The notes under the pieces are model-generated. The model ran no database searches, was not told the origin of the DNA, and saw nothing but the letters and a program-made list of their open reading frames with translations. Shown one piece after another: positions 34,315-42,444 of a stretch of 64,000 nucleotides of DNA (positions are counted from its first letter, which is position 1; every line of letters begins with the position of its first letter). Source of the DNA: UBA6663 sp044226485 (GTDB lineage: Bacteria > Chloroflexota > Anaerolineae > Anaerolineales > UBA6663). The DNA is taken from the NCBI GenBank assembly GCA_044226485.1, contig JBGAGY010000017.1, positions 1 to 64,000 on the forward strand. Reading direction: 5' to 3'. Both the position numbers and the translations under genes were made by a program.

Positions 34315-35556
34315 TCACGGAGCGTCGTGATAACCCGTCGCCAGATCCACCATCTGCGCGTCATCGAGCGCAACGCTCGAGCCGGGCGTATGGCAGCTGC
34401 GGCAGGCAAAGTCGAGCGCGATCTGCGGCTTGATGCTTCCATCCGCGTTGAATTGGCCGATCTGGGTCGCGTCGATGGCCACCACGTGAGTGCGCAGGTC
34501 GGCGGTGAGCAGATTGGCGTTCCCGACAGCGACCTCGATCATGCGCGGCATGTGGCAGCTCTGGCAGGCCAGGCCGAACACCGCATGGCGATCGACGGCC
34601 GCGTACTTGGCCTCCTGGAAGTGGCAGGACGTGCAATCGGTCTTCACAGTGGGCTCGGATGCCTTGCGCAACTGGACGACGCCGGTATGCGGGTCGTGGC
34701 AGGCGACGCAGTCAAGGATCTGGTGCTTGCTCTGATAGAGGTCACCGCCCGGGTCGTCGTGCTGGATGAAGCCGTCGTGCACGTCAAGCGCCGCGTCGGC
34801 GCCGCGTTCGTGGCACTTCGTGCAGGCCTGCGAGTCGCGTTCGATCTTCAGGCCCGAACCATAAGGGTTCTTGGCGTGGTTGCTGCCCGGGCCGTGGCAC
34901 ACTTCGCATTGAACGCCGTTCTCCGCCCACGTGCCTTTCACGCCGGCCTGGTCGTTCTGATGACCGGTGGTCCGATAGCCGGTGGTGTGACACGCGGCGC
35001 AGTCGAACGGCAGCTGGCTCGTGCCTGACTTATATGAAGCCCACGACGCGCTGGTGCGGAGCTTGGCGTTCGGAAGGAGCAACTCGTTCAGGTAATTCGC
35101 GTCGGCTTCAGTCGCGCCGGGCTTGTCGGTGACGATGTAGCCGCTCTGGTCGACAAAGCGAGCTTTCCAGTTGTAGCCGCCGATCAGGTAAGCGATGTCG
35201 GCCCAGCTGTAGCCTTCCGGAGGATTTGAGATGTTCGAGAAGGGAAGCTCAGGTGCCTGGCCGTCGACGATCGAGGTGAGGGCGTGGGCATGGCCCGTCT
35301 GCGAATAAGTCTTGGCGATGCCGGAGTGGCAACTCGCGCATTTTTCGGCGCCGACGAATTCAGCCGCACTCGGCCCACCCGGGCCAGTAGGGCCATCAGG
35401 GCCAAGGGGGCCTTGCGGGCCGGTCGGGCCCACGGGGCCGGCGGGACCGGCTGGGCCCTGGACCGGGGCAGTACTGGTGCAGGCCGCCAGCATCACCAGC
35501 GCCACCATGACACTCATCCCGGTCAACACCCATGTGATCCTGCGCTTCATTGCCAT
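34315..35556 (-). CDS. octaheme cytochrome c lipoprotein with collagen-like linker
   Basis: The 413-residue protein has a lipoprotein signal (lipobox LAAC, Cys26), then ten Gly-X-Y triplets with Pro at X (residues 34-63), then eight CXXCH sites (CASCH, CAACH, CEVCH, CTKCH, CVACH, CTSCH, CQSCH, CRSCH). No CXXCK active-site heme is present, so a nitrite or tetrathionate reductase of the known octaheme types is unlikely. A collagen-like stalk on a lipid anchor suggests a trimer held away from the membrane, which would place hemes at the cell surface. It is the first gene of a four-gene cytochrome operon. A TACAAT box lies at 35626-35631. Start 35550 is an alternative. Confidence 0.88.
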   Translation of the reverse strand: MAMKRRITWVLTGMSVMVALVMLAACTSTAPVQGPAGPAGPVGPTGPQGPLGPDGPTGPGGPSAAEFVGAEKCASCHSGIAKTYSQTGHAHALTSIVDGQAPELPFSNISNPPEGYSWADIAYLIGGYNWKARFVDQSGYIVTDKPGATEADANYLNELLLPNAKLRTSASWASYKSGTSQLPFDCAACHTTGYRTTGHQNDQAGVKGTWAENGVQCEVCHGPGSNHAKNPYGSGLKIERDSQACTKCHERGADAALDVHDGFIQHDDPGGDLYQSKHQILDCVACHDPHTGVVQLRKASEPTVKTDCTSCHFQEAKYAAVDRHAVFGLACQSCHMPRMIEVAVGNANLLTADLRTHVVAIDATQIGQFNADGSIKPQIALDFACRSCHTPGSSVALDDAQMVDLATGYHDAP

Positions 35557-35625
35557 AGTCTCTCGATCCCCACAATCGTCCATCCAACGAGGCATCAAAA
35601 TACGCCGGAATTGGCGCTGGTGGAC

Positions 35626-35631
35626 ATTGTA
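35626..35631 (-). promoter_or_regulatory. putative -10 box of the cytochrome operon
   Basis: On the minus strand TTACAAT lies about 70 bases before the octaheme start. The -35 region (TGATGG at 17-base spacing) is poor, as expected of a promoter that needs an activator. A NarL-type regulator is encoded divergently. Confidence 0.4.
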
Positions 35632-35830
35632 AGAAGGCGCTGAGAAAGCCATCAGTGGGCTTCATCGCCTAGTCTTGTGATATTTGTCGTAACCGAGTCT
35701 GCCTATGGACTAATCGGAGTGCTTTGGGTTACGATCGTCATCGCCATTTCCTGATGGTTCCCACTGCAATTGGGTCCGGTTACGCAGCAAACTGACCCGA
35801 ACCGTACGAATCGCAAGTGGAGCCCACATC

Positions 35831-36475
35831 GTGAAACTGTTGGTAGCGGATGACCATACCCTATTCCGAGACGGGTTGGCGACTCTTTTGCAGGCCGCCG
35901 GCTTCGCCGTGGTGGGTCAGGTCGGGCATGGCGCCGCTGCCGTGGCCGAGGCCCTGACGCTGCGACCTGATGTGGTGCTCATCGACATGGACATGGCGGA
36001 CATGTCTGGCCTCGAAGCCTTGCGCCGCATCCGGGCCGCCTGGCCGGAAGCGCAGGTGGTGATCCTCACCGATGCGGAGGATGACTCAGAATTGATCGAC
36101 GTCATCGATTCCGGCGCGCGCGGATATCTGTCGAAGAGCCTCAACGCCGAGGAGTTCATCCGCATGCTGCACGGCCTTGGCCGTGGCGAAGCCGCGATGA
36201 CGCGCCAGACGACCGGGCGTCTCCTGAATATCCTCTCGCATGGAAACCGCCGCGCGTCCCATGATCTGACGGAGCGCGAGGTCGAGTTGCTGCGATTGAT
36301 CGTCGAGGGCTGCAGCAATCGCCATATCGCCCAGGTGCTTCAGGTCAGCGAGAACACGGTCAAGTACCACATCAAGAACATTCTGCAGAAACTTGCGGTT
36401 CACAACCGGACTGAAGCGGCGACCCACGCGATCCGCGTTGGGCTTGTGCGCAGTTCTCACGTCACGAGCAACTGA
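35831..36475 (+). CDS. NarL/FixJ-type response regulator
   Basis: The 214-residue protein has a receiver domain (residues 1-120; DD at 7-8, phospho-acceptor Asp in VVLIDMDMADMSG, conserved Thr in VVILTDAED and Lys in GYLSKSLN) and a LuxR-type helix-turn-helix (about 145-205; LTEREVELLRLIVEGCSNRHIAQVLQVSENTVKYHIKNILQKL). The start is a GTG with TGGAG before it. It is transcribed away from the octaheme operon and lies between it and the decaheme gene, so both are likely targets. No kinase gene adjoins it. The HK at 40668 has its own partner. Confidence 0.92.
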   Translation: MKLLVADDHTLFRDGLATLLQAAGFAVVGQVGHGAAAVAEALTLRPDVVLIDMDMADMSGLEALRRIRAAWPEAQVVILTDAEDDSELIDVIDSGARGYLSKSLNAEEFIRMLHGLGRGEAAMTRQTTGRLLNILSHGNRRASHDLTEREVELLRLIVEGCSNRHIAQVLQVSENTVKYHIKNILQKLAVHNRTEAATHAIRVGLVRSSHVTSN

Positions 36476-36545
36476 CGCACTCTGGGTGTTCGTTCGGGCT
36501 ACCTGCTAATCTCCGCTTTTCCGATCCGGTTCACCCCACCCTATC

Positions 36546-36564
36546 GGGTAGTCCGACACTACCC
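36546..36564. repeat. small perfect hairpin after the response regulator
   Basis: GGGTAGT, CCGAC and ACTACCC form a 7-bp inverted repeat about 70 bases after the stop codon and 90 bases before the next gene. It could be a weak terminator or a protein-binding site. Confidence 0.4.
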
Positions 36565-36653
36565 CCTCAAGCCACCCATCTTTGTCCTGAAGAAGGTTAC
36601 GGCATTTCTAAGTTTTTCCTAAGATGGCGTAGGGGGGTCTCTCAGAGACAGCT

Positions 36654-37013
36654 ATGTCGCGGGTTGCCGTCTTATCGAGTCAGTCGATCTTTGCTGAGGG
36701 CATCGTTGCGGGCCTTAAGCAAAAGCTGAATGAGCAATCGCTCTTCATCGTCGACGCTCGCCAGCACGATCCGCTTCAACGCGTGCTCGACACGCATCCG
36801 ACAAGCGTCATCCTTGACGCGACGGATGACATCATCGCCGAGCACTGTCCCCTGGATGGACTGCTGAATGCACTCCCCTCATTGACCGTGATCCGACTCG
36901 ATCCGCAGCTGGACCGGATCCAGGTGGTGATGAGCAAGGAGCATTGCGGCGGCCAATTGAGCGATCTGATCAAAGTGATCCACGAGATCGCGGGCCGTGA
37001 AGGAGGCGCGTGA
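36654..37013 (+). CDS. receiver-like protein without clear phosphorylation site
   Basis: The 119-residue protein has the alternating beta/alpha pattern of a CheY-like receiver (VAVLSSQSIFAEGIVAGLKQ, SVILDATDDII, LTVIRLD). The acidic pair after the first strand is replaced by SS. An Asp is present at about the phospho-site (LDATDD), but the later Lys cannot be placed, so it may be a pseudo-receiver. There is no output domain. It lies between a response regulator and a decaheme cytochrome gene on the same strand. A TAAGAT box at 36620-36625 could be its -10. Confidence 0.6.
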   Translation: MSRVAVLSSQSIFAEGIVAGLKQKLNEQSLFIVDARQHDPLQRVLDTHPTSVILDATDDIIAEHCPLDGLLNALPSLTVIRLDPQLDRIQVVMSKEHCGGQLSDLIKVIHEIAGREGGA

Positions 37014-37087
37014 CTGACACTCGCTAGGACTCAGCTTTCCTGTGGTTCGATACCGTGCCGGGTCTCCGGCACAGAATAGGGGTGAAT

Positions 37088-39331
37088 ATGTTCTCGAGAA
37101 AAGGGTTTGTCATTGGAGGCGTGCTCGGCGTCCTTGGCCTGCTCGTGCTGGCCTCGTGCGCTCAGCCGACGCCTCCTGCGCCTGTCGAAGTGACCCGCGA
37201 GGTCACCGTACAGGTCGAAGTCACCCAGATCGTCGAGGTGACTCCGGTGGGTGGCGTGCCCAACGCCGATACCTGGGCTGCTTCCCCGCACAACGACGTG
37301 GCCTCCGAACCGTTCCGCCATTGGGATGGTGAGGATCCGGCCGAAGTGCCCGCCAGCTGCGCGCAGTGCCACACCAGCGCCGGCTACAAGGACTTCCTCG
37401 GCGCGGATGGCAGCGAGGCCGGCAAGGTCGACAAGGCCGTCCCAGCGGCTGAGGCCCAGGGCATTCAGTGCACGGCCTGCCACAACGACGCGGCCTCGAA
37501 CCTGACCAGCGTCGCCTTCCCCGGCAAGACCGAGGACGGCGAGCCGATCGTGGTGAACGGCCTCGGCGACGCCGCACGCTGCATGGTCTGCCACCAGGGC
37601 CGCGCCTCCAAGGCGTCGGTCGATGGCCAGATCGAGAAGTTCGCGGTGACTGACGCCGACGCCGTGGTCGCTCCCATCAAGGACGACAAGGGCAACGACG
37701 TCAAGTTCGGCTTCATCAATATCCACTATTACGCCGCCGCGGCGACGCTCTATGGCACCACTGTCAAGGGCGGCTACGAGTACGACGGCAAGTCCTATGA
37801 CGCCAAGCACGGCCACGTCGAGGGCTTCGACAGCTGCATCGGCTGCCACGACCCGCACACCCTCAAGGTGCGCGTCGACAGCTGCGCGATGTGCCATGGC
37901 GACGCCGTGAAGGAAGAGGGCGGGCTGCAGAACATCCGCGAGCCGCAAGCCTCCTTCGCTGACTACGACGGCGACGGCAACGTCGAAGAGGGCATGTACT
38001 TCGAGATCCAGGGCCTGCAGGAACAACTGCTGGCTGCGATCCAGAAGTATGCGACCGACACGGCCGGGGCCGAGATCAAGTACGACGCCACGACGTACCC
38101 GTACTTCATGGGCGCCGATGGCAAGGCCTTCCCGAACTGGACGGCGCGCCTGCTGAAGGCCGCGTACAACTACCAGCTCTCGGTCAAGGACCCGGGCGCC
38201 TTCGCGCACGGCAACAAGTACATCGTCGAGTTGCTCTACGACTCGATCGAGGACATCGGCGGCGACGTGTCGAAGCTGGCCCGCGATGACGCCGGGCACT
38301 TCGCCGGCAACACCGAGCCGTTCCGCCACTGGGACGCCGAGGGTGAAGTTCCGTTCAACTGCGCGAAGTGCCACAGCGCCACCGGTCTGCCCGAGTTCAT
38401 CGAGCAGGGCGGCACTGTCGCTTTCAACTCGCGCGGCCAGACCTACACGGTGGGCGTCGGCCCGCAGCCGGTCAGCAACGGCTTCATGTGCTCGACCTGC
38501 CACAACGAGGCCGACTGGCCGAATCGCTATGCGGTGACCAACGTGCCGTTCCCGTCCGGCAAGTCCGTGACGTTCAGCACGCCGGATGCCGATGGCAACC
38601 TGCAGCCCGTCGACTCGAACCTGTGTCTCGAGTGCCACCAGGGCCGTGAATCCGGCGCCAGCGTGGCAGCGGCGTTGCGCGGCAAGGATGTCGACACCGT
38701 CGACGCCAAGATCGGCTTCAAGAACGTGCACTACTTCGCGGCGGGCGCCACGCTGTTCGGCGCCGACGCGGCCGGTCTGTACCAGTATCCCGACAAGGAA
38801 TACGCAACCCGCAACCTGCACGGCGACGGCAACCTGGCCGGGCCGCAGCAGTGCACGGAGTGCCACAACACGCATGCCCTGACGGTTCAGACCGACGCGT
38901 GCCAGCAGTGCCACAAGAACGTCAAGTCGGTTGAGGACCTGCAAGACATCCGGGTCTCCGAAACCGATTTCGACGGCGACGGCGACGTCACCGAAGGCAT
39001 CTCGGCCGAGTTCGCGACCTTCCAGGAACGGCTGTATGCAGCCATCCAGAAGTACGCCGCGGACAAGGGCACCGGGATCGTCTACAACGCCGTGGCGTAC
39101 CCGTACTTCTTCGTGGACGCGAACGGCGACGGCGAAGCCGACAAGAACGACAAGGGTGCGAGCATCGGCTACAACGCCTTTACTCCGCGCTTGCTCGAGG
39201 CCGCGTACAACTACCAGTACTCGGTCAAGGATCCGGGCGCTTTCGCTCACAACGCCAAGTACGTCATGCAGGTGTTGTTCGACAGCATCCAGGACCTGAA
39301 GGGCGACGTCAGCGGTCTGACGCGACCGTAA
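37088..39331 (+). CDS. decaheme cytochrome c lipoprotein made of two pentaheme repeats
   Basis: The 747-residue protein has a lipobox (VLASC, Cys24), a Val/Glu/Thr-rich linker, and two homologous halves of about 335 residues. Each half begins EPFRHWD and carries five CXXCH sites: CAQCH, CTACH, CMVCH, CIGCH, CAMCH, then CAKCH, CSTCH, CLECH, CTECH, CQQCH. Both halves also share an acidic EF-hand-like loop (DYDGDGNVEEG and DFDGDGDVTEG) and end with AYNYQ(L/Y)SVKDPGAFAH. It is most likely a surface electron-transfer protein stiffened by calcium. It is not obviously OmcA/MtrC, which lack this internal duplication. The start ATG has AGGGGTGA upstream. Confidence 0.85.
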   Translation: MFSRKGFVIGGVLGVLGLLVLASCAQPTPPAPVEVTREVTVQVEVTQIVEVTPVGGVPNADTWAASPHNDVASEPFRHWDGEDPAEVPASCAQCHTSAGYKDFLGADGSEAGKVDKAVPAAEAQGIQCTACHNDAASNLTSVAFPGKTEDGEPIVVNGLGDAARCMVCHQGRASKASVDGQIEKFAVTDADAVVAPIKDDKGNDVKFGFINIHYYAAAATLYGTTVKGGYEYDGKSYDAKHGHVEGFDSCIGCHDPHTLKVRVDSCAMCHGDAVKEEGGLQNIREPQASFADYDGDGNVEEGMYFEIQGLQEQLLAAIQKYATDTAGAEIKYDATTYPYFMGADGKAFPNWTARLLKAAYNYQLSVKDPGAFAHGNKYIVELLYDSIEDIGGDVSKLARDDAGHFAGNTEPFRHWDAEGEVPFNCAKCHSATGLPEFIEQGGTVAFNSRGQTYTVGVGPQPVSNGFMCSTCHNEADWPNRYAVTNVPFPSGKSVTFSTPDADGNLQPVDSNLCLECHQGRESGASVAAALRGKDVDTVDAKIGFKNVHYFAAGATLFGADAAGLYQYPDKEYATRNLHGDGNLAGPQQCTECHNTHALTVQTDACQQCHKNVKSVEDLQDIRVSETDFDGDGDVTEGISAEFATFQERLYAAIQKYAADKGTGIVYNAVAYPYFFVDANGDGEADKNDKGASIGYNAFTPRLLEAAYNYQYSVKDPGAFAHNAKYVMQVLFDSIQDLKGDVSGLTRP

Positions 39332-39346
39332 GGAACGCGAAAAATC

Positions 39347-39409
39347 GAGAGGCGAAGGGCGAGGAGCGACAGCCGAACAGCCAGTCTATCTTCGTCTTTC
39401 GCCTTTCGG
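39347..39409. repeat. palindromic heptad element after the decaheme gene
   Basis: The left arm reads GAGAGGC, GAAGGGC, GAGGAGC, GACAGCC. The right arm (39389-39409) reads CTTCGTC, TTTCGCC, TTTCGG, a degenerate complement. It precedes a separate terminator hairpin. Confidence 0.6.
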
Positions 39410-39422
39410 TGATCCGCGGTTA

Positions 39423-39475
39423 AACGAGAAGCCCCCGCGCACAGATCTGACCTGTGCACGGGGGCTTCTCGTTTT
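39423..39475 (+). terminator. intrinsic terminator of the decaheme gene
   Basis: AACGAGAAGCCCCCG and CGGGGGCTTCTCGTT pair in a stem of more than 20 bp with one mismatch. A loop ATCTGAC follows the GCACAG/CTGTGC part, and the stem is followed by TTTT. It may also stop the convergent small gene. Confidence 0.8.
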
Positions 39476-39512
39476 GCGCGCCAACGTCTCGTCCCGGCGC
39501 GGCCACTAGGGG

Positions 39513-39665
39513 TCAATGGCCAGTGTGCAGCGGATGAGCGTGTCGCGGGGCGGCCTGCCAGTGAGCATCGAGGCGCTTGAGCGCCCAGACCAACAGCGCC
39601 GTGAGGGCCAGCGGAACGACAAGACGCAACGCCACCATCGTGAGTGTGACCGTCAAGCCGAACAT
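39513..39665 (-). CDS. 50-residue single-span membrane protein
   Basis: This short gene is not a shadow of any larger one. An ATG at 39665 is preceded by AAGGAGGGG at three bases, the best ribosome site in the window. The frame encodes a hydrophobic N-terminal two thirds (MFGLTVTLTMVALRLVVPLA, then LTALLVWALK) and a polar tail with five His (RLDAHWQAAPRHAHPLHTGH). Single-span proteins of this size often stabilise respiratory or cytochrome complexes. The neighbourhood of cytochrome genes and the His-rich tail would fit, but no family is recognised. It ends at TGA 39513 and converges with the decaheme gene. Confidence 0.72.
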   Translation of the reverse strand: MFGLTVTLTMVALRLVVPLALTALLVWALKRLDAHWQAAPRHAHPLHTGH

Positions 39666-40020
39666 TTGCCCCTCCTTGCGAGGCAGAAAGACCTCCTCGC
39701 ACCCTCACTGTAGTCCTCGGGCAGGGTCGCTGTAAATTCGGCGTGAAACCCAATTTCTATTGGGGTGAATCACCCATGGGGGAGGGCGTCAGGGGTCAGG
39801 CGTCGGGCGTCAGTTCACGCGGCATCCATGTGCCGGGCAACCGCCTCCGTCCGTGTCATCGTGAGGGCCAACCAATCCTGCCCGCAGGCACGCCGAATGA
39901 GCCCGAAAGAGGCCATGGGCAAAGAGGTCGCAAGTATTGCCGCGCTGGTCCACTGCTGGCGCTTGCCTACGCCCCGGCGCGGCAGCGCCACCGACGCCTG
40001 ACGCCTGACACCTGACGCCT
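39666..40020. other. intergenic region with split heptad palindrome
   Basis: I see no further gene in these 355 bases. They hold the leader of the small membrane protein, a short CCCAAT/ATTGGG hairpin near 39749-39765, and two heptad arms 180 bases apart. The left arm (39784-39813) is GGGCGTC, AGGGGTC, AGGCGTC, GGGCGTC. The right arm (39993-40020) has four GACGCCT-like heptads. The sequence between the arms gave no recognisable feature. Confidence 0.6.
39784..40020. repeat. heptad palindrome with long interior
   Basis: The arms are the AGGCGTC family and its complement GACGCCT. The left arm is followed by GTTCACGCGG, related to the core of the element at 7229-7321 (complement GTTCACGCTACCGCGG). 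The right arm abuts the stop codon of the response regulator gene. Confidence 0.65.
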
Positions 40021-40671
40021 CTACGCCTTGATGATCCCGTGGCGGATGGCGTACTTGACGAGCTCGGTGCGGGAGTGTAGGCCGAGCTCGCGCATGATGT
40101 TCTCGCGGTGGCGGGCGACCGTCTTGGGGCTGATCCCCAAGGCGTCGGCGATGGCCTGGTTGCTCTTGCCCTCGGCGACGTGCGCCAACACCTCGCTCTC
40201 GCGCTCGGACAGCGTGTTGACGACGTTGTCGGCGGAGCCTGCTCGGCGGTAATTGACGTAATCGTGAACCAGGAACTTCGCCAGGGAAGGATAAAGATAG
40301 ACCTCACCGGCCGCGGCGCTGCGCACAGCCGTCAGCAATTCCTCGGGCGCCGCGCGTTTGGGCACATAACCGACCGCGCCGGCCTGAAGCATCTGGAAGA
40401 AGTACTCCTCATCTTCGTGGATCGTGAGGGCCACCACGGCGATGGTCGGCTGGGCCTGCTTGATGCGCTTGGTGGCTTCGATGCCCGTTGCGTCGGGCAG
40501 ACCGATGTCCATCAACACGACGTCGGGCTCCAGGCTCGCGGCCAATGACACGGCTTCGGCAGCCGTGCCCGCTTCGCCCAGGATGACGAAGTCCTGCTCG
40601 TTCTCGAGCAACATGCGCAGGCCCGAGCGCACCACGGCGTGATCGTCGACCAATAGCAATCGAATCATCAT
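40021..40671 (-). CDS. NarL-type response regulator, partner of the adjacent kinase
   Basis: The 216-residue protein has a receiver domain (LLVDDHAVVRSG; phospho-Asp in VVLMDIGLPDATG; Thr and Lys in VVALTIHED and GYVPKRAA) and a LuxR-type DNA-binding domain (LSERESEVLAHVAEGKSNQAIADALGISPKTVARHRENIMRELG). The ATG at 40671 overlaps the kinase stop by four bases (ATGA). The longer open frame to 40884 runs antiparallel through the kinase's catalytic region and is rejected. It should bind DNA when phosphorylated by the kinase. Confidence 0.93.
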   Translation of the reverse strand: MMIRLLLVDDHAVVRSGLRMLLENEQDFVILGEAGTAAEAVSLAASLEPDVVLMDIGLPDATGIEATKRIKQAQPTIAVVALTIHEDEEYFFQMLQAGAVGYVPKRAAPEELLTAVRSAAAGEVYLYPSLAKFLVHDYVNYRRAGSADNVVNTLSERESEVLAHVAEGKSNQAIADALGISPKTVARHRENIMRELGLHSRTELVKYAIRHGIIKA

Positions 40672-42137
40672 GAGGCCGTTCCGTCCAGTGGATCTGGGAT
40701 ATCGACTTCGACCCGCGCGCCCTGGCCGGGTCGAGACGTGATTGAACAACGGCCGTGCAAGAGCGCCGCGCGTTCTCGCATGCCGAGCAGCCCCCAGGTG
40801 CGCCTGGCCGAATCGTCGAGCGCGCCGGGCGCAAAACCGTGGCCGTTGTCTTCGACGCTCATGCTCACCGATCGCGGCAGCCAATCTAGATTCAACGTCA
40901 CGAGCGTCCCGCCGCTATGTTTGACGGCATTGCCGATCGACTCCTGGGCGATCCGAAAGAGCGCGATGCGCACCGCCGGATCCAGTGCACGTTCGTTGCC
41001 GGTCGACTCGACAGACACGTGCAGGCTCGAGCGCGCCTCGACCTCCTTGGCGTACCAGCGCAGCGCCGGCGCGAGGCCGAGGTCGTCAAGGTGCGAGGGC
41101 CTGAGGTCCGCGATGATCCGGCGCAGCTCGTCGATCGCGCCGGTCGTCAACGCTTCGAGGCGGCCCAGCCGTTGCTCAGCCGCGGCGCCGTCCTGTCGCA
41201 AGAGCGGGACGGCGCTGCGCAGACCGAGGCCGATGGCCGTCAGGGTCTGACCCGTGGCGTCATGGAGCTCGCGAGCGACGCGCTGACGCTCGGCCTCCTG
41301 CGCGGCGACCACCCGCTGAAGCAGTTCACCGCGTTGAGCTTCGCGCTTCCGTGCCTCTTCGAGTTGCGCCGTCTGCAGCCCCGCCAGCCGTCGTTGGGCT
41401 TCGACCTCGAAGGCGCGCAAAAAACGGATCACGAACATGGCGATCAGCACGGCGCAGCCTGCCCGAAAGAGCTGGATCGGGATGCCGAACCAGCTGGCGA
41501 ACAGATCCTGATTGATCACGTTCGATGGCGGCAGGGCGCTCGCGCGAACGAACACCTGCCCCACCACGCCATACCACATGAACGCCACGGCCGCCCACAG
41601 ACTGTCCTGGCCGAAGCGGCCCATGCCGGCTCGGCGAAACTCGCGCTGCTGCACGATCAGGCCGGCCGCCGCCAGCAGGGCGCCCGGGAGCCCTAGCGAA
41701 TAGCGCGTCCACACGTTGAGCATGGGCCACAGGTCGTCGGGCGTGGGCGCCCCTGCCCGAATGCCATACGCGCCGAGGATCCAGATGCCGAGCAGCACGA
41801 TAGGCGTCATGCGCGCCATGTTATGAAGCCGCTCGTTGAGCGCGAACAGCAACGCGCCGAACGTTGCCAGCGGGATCAGCGACCAGACGATGATGCCAAG
41901 CCGCAGCGCCTCCCACGCTTCTCCCGTTGCCCACGTTCCGTTGAACAGGCCGAGCTGCTGAAACATCTCGAGCCACTCGTGCGCGCCGTGAATAAGGCCG
42001 AAGATGATCAACAGCCGCAGGGCTCGACGCAAACGAGGATCCGTCGCCCGGCCGCCCTCAAGCCAGACCGCCAGGCCCATGCTGAAGAAAGCCAGGCCGT
42101 AGACAGAATAGACGACCGCCAGAGTCAGGGTAGTCAC
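40668..42137 (-). CDS. membrane sensor histidine kinase (HisKA_3 type)
   Basis: The 489-residue protein has about seven membrane helices (residues 1-245; a histidine-containing LIHGAHEWLEM segment lies early), a short coiled coil, a NarX/DesK-type dimerisation domain with the phospho-His in RELHDATGQTLTAIGLGL, and an ATPase domain with IAQESIGNAVKHSGG, DNGHGF and GLLGMRERA. It phosphorylates the response regulator encoded next. The many-helix sensor without periplasmic domain suggests a membrane or redox/quinone signal, but nothing specific is visible. The start appears to be a GTG at 42137. Confidence 0.9.
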   Translation of the reverse strand: MTTLTLAVVYSVYGLAFFSMGLAVWLEGGRATDPRLRRALRLLIIFGLIHGAHEWLEMFQQLGLFNGTWATGEAWEALRLGIIVWSLIPLATFGALLFALNERLHNMARMTPIVLLGIWILGAYGIRAGAPTPDDLWPMLNVWTRYSLGLPGALLAAAGLIVQQREFRRAGMGRFGQDSLWAAVAFMWYGVVGQVFVRASALPPSNVINQDLFASWFGIPIQLFRAGCAVLIAMFVIRFLRAFEVEAQRRLAGLQTAQLEEARKREAQRGELLQRVVAAQEAERQRVARELHDATGQTLTAIGLGLRSAVPLLRQDGAAAEQRLGRLEALTTGAIDELRRIIADLRPSHLDDLGLAPALRWYAKEVEARSSLHVSVESTGNERALDPAVRIALFRIAQESIGNAVKHSGGTLVTLNLDWLPRSVSMSVEDNGHGFAPGALDDSARRTWGLLGMRERAALLHGRCSITSRPGQGARVEVDIPDPLDGTAS

Positions 42138-42444
42138 ACCACACCATGCATGGGTCGAAGGCGACGTAACGGCACGCGAATCTCGTTTTACGTTCGTTCC
42201 TTTCCCGGTGCCGTCGCCAGTGGGCTCTTTCCTGATTCGGATCGTCGACTGTCACCAGCTCCGCCAGCGTTTCGACGCGCAAACTAACCGGATTCAACTG
42301 GCAATTCGGCGCGGGTTGCAGTAGATTGGGTCTACCAGCAACAAAGCGATTTCTATAGTCATCAGAGGCCGTTTCTGAGAGGTCCGGCGCCCCGGAATCC
42401 CTGGAAGATCCGCGGCCGGACGTCGTCTTGCGAGTCGGTGCGTC

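Noticed and set aside
34315..35556. Identification as octaheme nitrite, hydroxylamine or tetrathionate reductase
   Set aside because: No CXXCK or similar active-site heme motif is present. All eight sites are CXXCH, and the collagen linker does not fit these enzymes.
37088..39331. Identification as OmcA/MtrC-type decaheme cytochrome
   Set aside because: The heme count agrees, but this protein is a tandem of two five-heme modules with EF-hand-like loops, unlike the domain plan of MtrC.
39784..40020. Regular short repeats suggesting a CRISPR array
   Set aside because: The units are seven bases with no spacers and are arranged as complementary arms. No cas gene is present.
40671..40884. N-terminal extension of the response regulator
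   Set aside because: It overlaps the end of the kinase in another frame. The ATGA junction at 40668-40671 gives the normal receiver start.
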